Below are positions 54,932 to 61,781 of a stretch of 64,000 bases of DNA, piece after piece. The translations under genes were made by a program, and so were the position numbers. Origin of the DNA: JAXLYE01 sp046351595. GTDB taxonomy: Bacteria; Myxococcota_A; Polyangia; Palsa-1104; JAEUJZ01. The DNA lies in the NCBI GenBank assembly GCA_046351595.1, contig JAXLYE010000003.1, forward strand, positions 806,001 through 870,000. Reading direction: 5' to 3'. Below the pieces are notes generated by a model. The model saw nothing but the letters and a program-made list of their open reading frames with translations, was not told where the DNA came from and did not search any database. How positions within the stretch are numbered: the stretch's first letter is position 1; each line of letters begins with the position of its first letter.

Positions 54932-55990
54932 CTACCAGCCCTTGCGTCCCCGCTCCGAGATCTTCTTCATGGCGTCCCTCGATGCAGAGGTGCTCAGGCG
55001 ATAGTCCCAGATCTCTCCCTTGCTGTTCTTCGAGCTCTTGCCGTGCCAGTACATGAACATGAAGAAGCCTTCGTCGCGCACGTACTGCTCGGTGTCCACC
55101 AGATCCTTGACCAGCGCCTCGGGCTTGGCCTTGTTGTCGTAGCGGCCAAACTCCACCACCGCCAGCGGCTTGCCCTTCTTTTTGGCCCACTCGTACCAGC
55201 GCTGGAAGGACTTGTCTGTCCGGGCGCTGGTCCGCACCTCGTCCTTGATGCCGTCGTGGTCATCGATCGCGTTATTGTAGTCATCCACTCCCAAGAAGTC
55301 CGTGTACTCCGGGCCGACCCACCACGAGTCCTGGTTCCGCGTCGGCAGGTTGGGATCGCTGCTCGGCCGCCACTGATAGGACATGTGCACGGTCCCTACC
55401 TTGATCTTCGGGTTGGCGGACTTCACCACCTTGTAGAAGCGCTGGAACATCGCCTTGAACTGCGCGCCGGTCAGGTTCTCCTCCGGCTCGTGGTACATGG
55501 TCAGGTACGTCGTGTGATCCTTGGGGAACGAGGCAGCCAGCTTCCGGATCGTGTCATCGTAATCGCCGTCGGCGACTCCCTTCACGTCGTACTCGATGCT
55601 GCCCTTGCTCGGCGGCTTGACCGACGCGAAGGTGATGACGTTGTTGGCCACGTCGTTCGCCGCCGAGGTCTTGCTGATGTGATCCGGCAGGTGCTTGTTG
55701 AACGAGCGCCGCACCCGCCACGGACCGAAGGGCCGCGTCGTCGACAGCCAGGTGTCCACGTCCGAGTCGGGCTCGGTCACGGCGCCGCCGATCCACATCG
55801 CACCGGGAGTCAGCGCCGCCTCCGTCGAGTCGAGCGCCCCATCGAGCTCGCCGTCCATGTTGCCGCAGCCGACCAGCAGCGGCGCCAGCAGCGCCGCCGC
55901 AGCGACGAGGAAGGTGCGCCGCTTCGAGCGCAGACCGCTGTTTTTGAGAGAGGAGGCCGCCGCGCTCAGGTTTGTCTGGGAAGGGGTCAT
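54932..55990 (-). CDS. Secreted glycoside-hydrolase-like lipoprotein (GH26-like barrel)
   Basis: 352 residues from ATG 55990; CCAAGGAGATTCCC gives a strong ribosome site. A long basic leader (KNSGLRSKRRT) precedes a helix and lipobox LLVGC (cysteine about residue 42). The mature part resembles a TIM-barrel glycosidase: TYLTMYHEPEEN with a candidate acid Glu, VGTVHMSYQWRP, YTDFLGVDDYN, and KPLAVVEFGRYDN with a candidate nucleophile Glu. Mannanase-type GH26 proteins share this layout, but the match is by motif only. Likely surface-attached polysaccharide degradation. Confidence 0.65.
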   Translation of the reverse strand: MTPSQTNLSAAASSLKNSGLRSKRRTFLVAAAALLAPLLVGCGNMDGELDGALDSTEAALTPGAMWIGGAVTEPDSDVDTWLSTTRPFGPWRVRRSFNKHLPDHISKTSAANDVANNVITFASVKPPSKGSIEYDVKGVADGDYDDTIRKLAASFPKDHTTYLTMYHEPEENLTGAQFKAMFQRFYKVVKSANPKIKVGTVHMSYQWRPSSDPNLPTRNQDSWWVGPEYTDFLGVDDYNNAIDDHDGIKDEVRTSARTDKSFQRWYEWAKKKGKPLAVVEFGRYDNKAKPEALVKDLVDTEQYVRDEGFFMFMYWHGKSSKNSKGEIWDYRLSTSASRDAMKKISERGRKGW

Positions 55991-56321
55991 GGGAATCTCC
56001 TTGGCTAGCAGGTTCGGAGTCAGCTTCTGCTTTGTCCTGAAGCAGCCTCCGTACCAACCCTCGTCGCGCCGCTGCGTGCCGTGCCTCGATCTGCCAAGTG
56101 CGCGAGATGGCTGCAGAGAGAGCGGCGGCGACCGCGGCTGCGTATCCTGCGCTGGCGCTGCACGGCGGCCCGGGGCTGTCAGGTGGTCAGCGCGCCGACC
56201 ACCTGCAGTGACCACGCTGGTCAGCCGACCGTCCAGGCCCCCGGGCGCGCGGACGGCTCGCCGGGCAGGAGATGGAGGCGACTGGATTCGCCCGTCGAAA
56301 AAACGGCGCCGCAGCGGATGC
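55991..56321. promoter_or_regulatory. 330-bp gap with an 8-bp inverted repeat
   Basis: AGGTGGTC (56181-56188) and GACCACCT (56197-56204) form a perfect inverted repeat around 8 bases, with more GGTCA/TGACC words nearby. It lies about 190 bp upstream of the glycosidase-like gene and 120 bp downstream of the dhaL remnant. It could be an operator. No gene is visible. Confidence 0.45.
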
Positions 56322-56804
56322 TCAGGCCCGCGCCATCACTTCGAAAATCGCAGCGACGGCCGCGGCGCCGGGATCCGCGACGCCGCGCAGGGCGTCTCCG
56401 CGTACGTAGCTGGCGCGCCCTGCCTTCGCCGTCGTCATCGCCGCGGTGCGGGCTGCGCCTTCGCGCGCGGCGTGCGCGGCCGCGGCCAGGCCCTGGCCTT
56501 CCTCGAGGGCCCGGATCGCCGGCAGGAGGGCGTCGAGCAGGGTCCGGTCGCCCTCCTGCGCCCCGCCGTAGCGCTGCACCGCGATGGCGCCCGCTCGCAG
56601 CGCCGCGGGCCACTGCGGCGGCTCGCCCGCTCGCGCGCCCACGGCCGCGACGAAGATCGAGAGCAGGATCCCGCTCGAGCCGCCCATGACGGTGGACAGC
56701 CGGTCGGCGATCGCGGCACAAAGGGCCGCGCCGTCCGCGAGCGGCAGCCGGTCGAGGTCGTGGAGCAGCGCGCGCGCGGCCGTCGCCAGGGTAGTGCCAG
56801 TCCC
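56322..56804 (-). pseudogene. dhaL: 5'-truncated DhaL (dihydroxyacetone kinase L domain)
   Basis: Homology begins at GTTLATAARALLHDLD near 56798 and continues through ALCAAIADRLSTVMGGSSGILLSIFVAA, YGGAQEGDRTLLDALLPAI, AAMTTAKAGRASY and GVADPGAAAVAAIFEVM to a stop at 56322. DhaL needs the Mg/ATP-binding GDGDxG segment directly before GTTL; here the frame reads ETIGTG instead and no ATG/GTG/TTG start is near. A later ATG (56687) would remove still more. The first ~40 residues seem to have been lost where the next gene begins. A new start codon making a short protein is possible. Confidence 0.65.
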
Positions 56805-56833
56805 AATTGTTTCCGCGCCGCTATAGTGCTCGC

Positions 56834-57475
56834 ATGAAGACCGGCTGGCAGATCCATCTCACCGACGACGAGCGGTCGCGCCTTTTGCCCGTCGGGTACT
56901 GGCGCTCTCCCGAGCAGCCCGCGCTCCCTGACCCCGCCTTGAACGTCGACACGACCTGGGACGAAGCGGAGCGTCGCGCCACGCTCGCGTATCTGCGGAG
57001 CGCGCCCGCGTGCCTGCGCTTCTACGGCTACTCGACGTGTCGCCTCTGTGGCCGCTCGGGTCCGGAGCTCGGCGACTCCGACCGGACCGATGGGACCTGG
57101 ATCTGGCCCGAAGGTCTGCCGCACTACCTCGAGCACCACGGCGTGCGGCCCCCGGAGCCCTTGCTCGTCCACCTGCGCACGACCCGCTTCCGGATTGAGG
57201 GCCCCCTGGTTCCGAGCGAGGCGGCGCTTGCGCGGATCGACTCGCGGCTGCTCCGCGGCCTGGTGCGCAGCGAAGAGGAACGGCTCATCCGGTTCCGTCT
57301 CTCCAGGCCGGCGACGCCAAAGGACCTCCACCTGGGGGTGGAGATCGATCGGGCGCTCGGCTGCTTTCGTCTCGAGGTGAACGAGGCTGCGCTCGCGGCG
57401 GAGCGTCGGAAGACGGAGCGCCTCCTGAATCCGCCGGCCTGGCGACGGCTGGTTCGCGTGCTGCTCGGCATGTGA
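56834..57475 (+). CDS. Hypothetical protein with a CxxC segment
   Basis: 213 residues from ATG 56834. The segment LRFYGYSTCRLCGRSGPELG, WIWPEGLPHYLEHHGVRPP occurs in some actinobacterial and myxobacterial proteins of unknown function; the two cysteines (CRLC) and the conserved His cluster suggest metal binding. The C-terminal half is a mix of charged helices. No signal peptide. It starts where the dhaL remnant loses homology. Confidence 0.6.
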   Translation: MKTGWQIHLTDDERSRLLPVGYWRSPEQPALPDPALNVDTTWDEAERRATLAYLRSAPACLRFYGYSTCRLCGRSGPELGDSDRTDGTWIWPEGLPHYLEHHGVRPPEPLLVHLRTTRFRIEGPLVPSEAALARIDSRLLRGLVRSEEERLIRFRLSRPATPKDLHLGVEIDRALGCFRLEVNEAALAAERRKTERLLNPPAWRRLVRVLLGM

Positions 57476-57542
57476 ATCCGGTCTTCCTGTGAAGCAGGAC
57501 TTCGTCGGAGGGAGTACGTCTCCTCGACCTGAACAGGCGCCG

Positions 57543-58202
57543 CTACGGCACAGACAGGATCCGCAAGATCACCATCGCCCCGATTCCCAGGACTACCACC
57601 GTCAGGTACAGCAGCGCAGGGAACTCTCCCGTAGGAGCGCTCTGGGGCGGGGTGCCGTATGGCTTTTCCTCTCCGGGCGGATGGCCGAGGTGCTCGCGGA
57701 CCCGCGCCATGATCTCCTCCCGCGAGGCAGGAGCCGCTCGCATGAGCTCCAGGAGAAGAGGACCCATGAATCGAGCCAGCGCGAACGGACGCGCCTCGAT
57801 CGGGCGGCCGTCCTCAGGCTGGACGCGAGGCGGATCCCGGAGGGGGAAGAACCCAGACTGCAGGAGCTCCGCCGCGGTGGTCGCCACTGGATTGCCCAGC
57901 AGGAAACAGCCGGAAGCCCTTGAGATCACGCCCTCGCTCTTCAGCAGCGCCTCCAAGGCGGATCGGCCGGCTTCCTTGTCGAGCCGCGCGAGCAAGGCCG
58001 CGGCGCTCAGCTGGCCCAGCGCGGTGCCCGTCTCGAGCAGGGTCAAGAGGTCGTTCCGGATGGACTCCCCCGCGGCAAGCGCCTCCGCGAAGGCCTCGCC
58101 CCAGGTGTCTCCGTTCCGAAGCCTCTCGGCAGCGTATCCCGCGAACCCATTGGTCACGTCGTCAAGCTCTCGAAATACACGAAGGAATGATCTGGAAGAC
58201 AT
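57543..58202 (-). CDS. Tail-anchored hypothetical protein with helical repeats
   Basis: 219 residues from ATG 58202. Mostly short helices with a HEAT-like pattern (LLTLLETGTALGQLSAAALLARLDKEAGRSALEALLKSEG in parts), then a Pro/Glu linker and one C-terminal transmembrane helix (LLYLTVVVLGIGAMVILRIL, last 25 residues). Probably cytoplasmic and membrane-anchored. Family not recognised. Confidence 0.6.
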   Translation of the reverse strand: MSSRSFLRVFRELDDVTNGFAGYAAERLRNGDTWGEAFAEALAAGESIRNDLLTLLETGTALGQLSAAALLARLDKEAGRSALEALLKSEGVISRASGCFLLGNPVATTAAELLQSGFFPLRDPPRVQPEDGRPIEARPFALARFMGPLLLELMRAAPASREEIMARVREHLGHPPGEEKPYGTPPQSAPTGEFPALLYLTVVVLGIGAMVILRILSVP

Positions 58203-58452
58203 CCATCACCGCTGTCGGGAGGCGGGGCCCCCAATGACATCACCTCGGCGCAGGAGACAGGGACCGGCCTCGGTTCGTGCCTCACACGTCCGTCCGAGTC
58301 TACCTCAGCTTCGCCGCGGCGATGCGGTCGATGCCACAGCGGCGGTATCCCTGGGTTTCCCGCAGGCTCTCCGCCGGACTGCCACAGGACCGCGAGCGCC
58401 GCCCTTGCGCAGGTGCTGACCTGTGCCGCGCCTATCCGGTAAGCTCTCTGGG

Positions 58453-58805
58453 ATGCGCCGGCTGCCCGCAGAGACCGCGGCGATCGTGGACGGGCTGGCG
58501 ACGCAGCCTGGGCCGGCGCTGGAGCGGCTGGCGGCGCGGGGCGATGCCACGGCCCAGGGCAGCGGGCTCCTGCAGGTGGCCAGCTTCCACCCCAGCGGCT
58601 TCGTGCGGGCCGAGGCGGTGCGCCTGCTCGCCGCCGAGGAGCTGGCGGTCGCGCTGCCCTGCCTGCTGCGCGGGCGGCCGGTGCGGCGCGAGGCGCTGGT
58701 GGGTTCTTGGACTCGCATCCCGAGCTGGAACGGAGCGCAGCGCTTCCGGCCCTGCGTGAGGGAGCGCAGCACCGGCTCCGCCTGGCCGAGGCGGCGCGAC
58801 GCTGA
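58453..58805 (+). pseudogene. HEAT-repeat-like gene with a one-base frameshift
   Basis: From ATG 58453 the frame reads LATQPGPALERLAARGDA, FHPSGFVRAEAVRLLAAEELAVALPCLLRGRPVRREALV, typical HEAT-like helices. At about 58700-58703 (GTGGG) the pattern breaks; adding one G restores FLDSHPELERSAALPALREG and a stop at 58803. Without it the frame continues through Trp/Arg-rich sequence to 58941. Either a real frameshift in a homopolymer or a sequencing error. About 118 residues if repaired. Confidence 0.6.
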
Positions 58806-58886
58806 CCAGAGCGCGGGCCGCGCAGGTGGCTCGCGCTGGGTGCGGGTTCTCGGTGAGATTGACCAAGAGGTGGACAAGGACAGTTC

Positions 58887-60110
58887 ATGGACCAGATGGC
58901 AAGAACGGAAGCTCGGATCATCGATACACAGAACCTCCTGATCGTGCTGTCCAAGCTGGAAGAGGAGAGCCTGCTCAGCGATTTTGGCGGGACTGTGATT
59001 TCCGGAAGTGATGTCTCTTCGGGTCTGACCAGCCTCGCGCAGAAGGCGGTTTACCTGTGCGGCGACCTGTCCAAGGCCCGCGAACTCGATCTCTCAGCGG
59101 CTGCGCGGATCTATGTCATTCGGGAGCTCTCGCACGGCTACGAGGAGGACATGGCCTTGTCGCTCGTAGACCTGGGTCGGGTCCCCGTCCGCACGCACGG
59201 CGTCGGCGTGTTCTACCGGCGCTTTTTCGATCGGGGCGCCGATTACTTCAGCCGCATCTGCGCGGAGCACACCTTTCAGTCCCTCACCGAGTCCACGAAA
59301 CCCGGGAAGGCGCACCGTACGGGAATCTATCTGACGCCCGTACAGCAGGACGGGGACGAGCTGCACTTTCGCCTGCTGCGGTGCTCCACCAACCTCTCGG
59401 GCCCGACCGAGAACTTCCGCGCGACCGACCGGCACATCGTCGAGGCCCTGAACCAGGAAACCGCCTTCCTGTTCGAGGACCAAGCGGCCCTGAACCATGT
59501 GCTGGCGCAGATCTATCACAACACGCCGGCTGCGGCTGCGCAGAAGCAGGCCAAGGCCCGGATCTCGGCGCATGCAGACAAGACCAAGGACATGCCGGCA
59601 AACGGCATCATGGCCTTCTGTACGTTCTACGACCAGCTCGACAAGCTACGCCCGTTGGGCAAAGACGCATTCGATTACGGACACAAAGGTACGAGCGGGC
59701 TGACCAGGCTCCGGTTCCGCCTGAAAGAGCCTTCATCCGGACTCCCGGGCTCCGGGCTCCCCGCTCAGTTCACCCTGACCCTGTACCCCAACTCGGTGTT
59801 CTTCATGCCGCTGTCCACCAACCGGCGGTACACGCACGAGATCCTGTCGCCGACGCTGGATGCCGAGCTGCTCCCGACCCGCCTGGGCTATGTGGTCCGC
59901 TGCTCGAGCACCGAGGCGGTACATAAAGACGGCCACACGTTCCTCAAGATGAACGGGGGTCTGGTGAAGCTGGAGCCGCCGACGATCGAGGGGATGAGCG
60001 AGCTGCGCAGGCTGTATGCGGAGGAGAATACGACCCAGGCCTTCATCGACTATGGCAGTGAGCTCCTCTTCAGCATGAACCAGGGAGACTACGTTGCTCC
60101 CCAGCTCTGA
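58887..60110 (+). CDS. AlkB-like 2OG-dioxygenase paralogue with altered iron site
   Basis: 407 residues; AAGGACAG precedes ATG 58887. Residues about 255-345 align with the dioxygenase next door: GHKGTSGLTRLRFRL, LTLYPNSVFFMPLSTNRRYTHEI with H317, and TRLGYVVRCSST with an R-x5-R pair as in AlkB. The HxD iron motif appears as H266-K-G, so the Asp ligand is missing and the domain may be inactive or regulatory. The first 250 residues are unrelated to known domains as far as I can see. It overlaps the next gene by 17 bp. Confidence 0.6.
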   Translation: MDQMARTEARIIDTQNLLIVLSKLEEESLLSDFGGTVISGSDVSSGLTSLAQKAVYLCGDLSKARELDLSAAARIYVIRELSHGYEEDMALSLVDLGRVPVRTHGVGVFYRRFFDRGADYFSRICAEHTFQSLTESTKPGKAHRTGIYLTPVQQDGDELHFRLLRCSTNLSGPTENFRATDRHIVEALNQETAFLFEDQAALNHVLAQIYHNTPAAAAQKQAKARISAHADKTKDMPANGIMAFCTFYDQLDKLRPLGKDAFDYGHKGTSGLTRLRFRLKEPSSGLPGSGLPAQFTLTLYPNSVFFMPLSTNRRYTHEILSPTLDAELLPTRLGYVVRCSSTEAVHKDGHTFLKMNGGLVKLEPPTIEGMSELRRLYAEENTTQAFIDYGSELLFSMNQGDYVAPQL

Positions 60111-60873
60111 GAGAGCGGACGCGTTCCGCTCGTGCATCCTGCAGACCGAGGAGAATTTCTTCGAAGAGCTGCTCGCATCGGTCCGGTTTGAGTCCGTCGG
60201 GAAGGGCCGGCAGGGGGCGGTGCTGGTCAAGCTCGACGAGGCGGGTCGCATCCCGATCGTGCGGACCACGACCCGATACAGCGCCCCGGCGAAGCGCTTC
60301 CGGCCGGTCCACGAGCAGCTGGCGCGGCAGGTCCAGGACCGCTCATCGCTCGCGGTCGGCTTCAACAACGCCCTCATCGAGGTCTACACGAGCGCGTACA
60401 CCATCATGGGGAGTCACTCGGACCAGGCTCTGGATCTGGCAGACGGCTCGTTTATCGCCCTGTTCTCCTGCTACCGACACCCCGAGCTGGCGACCCTGCC
60501 GAGGAAGCTGGTCGTCGAGCCGAAGGAGCCGGGCGGTGATGCGTTCGAGATTCCCTTGACCCACAACAGCGTCGTTACGTTCTCGACGGATACCAACCGG
60601 CGCTTCAAGCATAGGATCATCCTGGACGCGTCTCCCAAGTCGCCTGAGAACGAGTGGCTGGGGATCACGTTCCGAACGTCGAAGACGTTCGTGCAGCTGC
60701 GCGGCGGACAAACCTGCTTCCCGGACGATACGCACCTGACGCTGGCCGATGCTGAGCAGCGGCGCGAGTTCTACCAGCTGCGGCGTCGGGAGAACGAGGA
60801 GGCGGGCTTCATCTACCCGCGGATTCCGTACACGATCAGCGAGAGCGACCTGATGCCTCCCGAGCCCTGGTAG
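60094..60873 (+). CDS. AlkB-like 2OG-Fe(II) dioxygenase
   Basis: 259 residues from TTG 60094. Iron and cosubstrate residues are placed as in AlkB-type enzymes: H108-x-D110 (GSHSDQ), H173 in FKHRI, and R194 in GITFRTSKTF. NSVVTFSTDTNRR before the second His matches the neighbouring paralogue. AlkB-type enzymes oxidatively demethylate nucleic acids or proteins; this subgroup's substrate is unknown. The 17-bp overlap with the inactive-looking paralogue suggests a heteromer. Confidence 0.7.
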   Translation: MLPSSERADAFRSCILQTEENFFEELLASVRFESVGKGRQGAVLVKLDEAGRIPIVRTTTRYSAPAKRFRPVHEQLARQVQDRSSLAVGFNNALIEVYTSAYTIMGSHSDQALDLADGSFIALFSCYRHPELATLPRKLVVEPKEPGGDAFEIPLTHNSVVTFSTDTNRRFKHRIILDASPKSPENEWLGITFRTSKTFVQLRGGQTCFPDDTHLTLADAEQRREFYQLRRRENEEAGFIYPRIPYTISESDLMPPEPW

Positions 60874-60926
60874 ACGCGGCGGCTGCACAAGAGCGCGCGC
60901 AGAGAGGAGCGCGTATCATCCGCTGC

Positions 60927-61679
60927 ATGAGCCAGGACCCCTCGCGCAGGCTGCCGACGAGCCAGGAGATCTACGACCGCATCCGCTGGGACCCGGGCCT
61001 GTCCGCCGAGTGGATCACCATCACCTACGAGGATCGCGACGCCGGCGAGCAGGAGCTGCCCTTCGCAGACTTTGTCCCCGGCGGCGACATCCCCTGGCAC
61101 CGCATCCAGCGCTTCCGCTGCGGCGACGTCGTGGTCTGGGACCGGCGCGCGCGCACCGTCGATCTGGCGTGCATCCGCCGCGCGCCCGCGCTGGGTGTGC
61201 CGGGTACGCAACAACCGCCGGCTCCCTTCGGCAGCAAGACGGCCTGCCTGCAGCACCTGACCCGCGCAGGCCGCGAGCCGGCGTGGGTCCTGGTCCGGGC
61301 CGCGCCGGACTACCCGGGCTTCGTCGAGGAGGTCGTGCTGCGCGCGGGCGCGCAAGGCGAGCAGGGTCCGGCGACGCTCGACGTCGAGTGGCGCAGCTAT
61401 GCCATGGACTGGATGGGTGATGCCACCCACGTCCACGCGGCCTACGAGTTTGCGACCCTGGGCCTGGCGCTCCAGGAGATCCGGCGGGTCTATGGCCGCG
61501 AGCCGGCGCAGTACACCCCGAGGCCGCCGCCGCTGCCGCCGGGCACCCCGCTTCTCGGCGAGCCCGCGGCGCTGACCGCGCTGTTCCAGGACGCCTGGCG
61601 CCGCCTCAAGGCCGACTTCACGGCGGACCGCCTGCTGGTCCCGGGCTGGTCCGTTCGCTACCGCTTCAACGGCTGGTGA
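60927..61679 (+). CDS. MJ1316/DUF504-type RNA-end recognition domain protein
   Basis: 250 residues from ATG 60927. The N-terminal 80 residues carry the family pattern: PTSQEIYDRIRWDPGL, ITYEDRDAGEQELPFADF, DIPWHRIQRFRCGDVVVWDR. MJ1316 domains are predicted to recognise RNA with 2',3'-cyclic ends and are often found with RNA repair or processing enzymes. The remaining 170 residues (with FVEEVVLRAGAQG and ATHVHAAYEFATLGLALQEIRRVY) are unassigned. It sits between AlkB-like genes and a helicase. Confidence 0.75.
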   Translation: MSQDPSRRLPTSQEIYDRIRWDPGLSAEWITITYEDRDAGEQELPFADFVPGGDIPWHRIQRFRCGDVVVWDRRARTVDLACIRRAPALGVPGTQQPPAPFGSKTACLQHLTRAGREPAWVLVRAAPDYPGFVEEVVLRAGAQGEQGPATLDVEWRSYAMDWMGDATHVHAAYEFATLGLALQEIRRVYGREPAQYTPRPPPLPPGTPLLGEPAALTALFQDAWRRLKADFTADRLLVPGWSVRYRFNGW

Positions 61680-61781
61680 GCTCGTGGCGCAGCGGCCTGG
61701 CCGACTCTTGCGTGCTAGGCTCGCGCGCGGACGCGTGGCGCCCGACCGACCCGGTGGCGGCCGCGGGCCAGGCCCGGCCCC

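Noticed and set aside
58313..58400. Possible 3' gene fragment (SLRETQGYRRCGIDRIAAAKLR-like reading, minus strand)
   Set aside because: Looks somewhat protein-like but too short, without start or recognised family.
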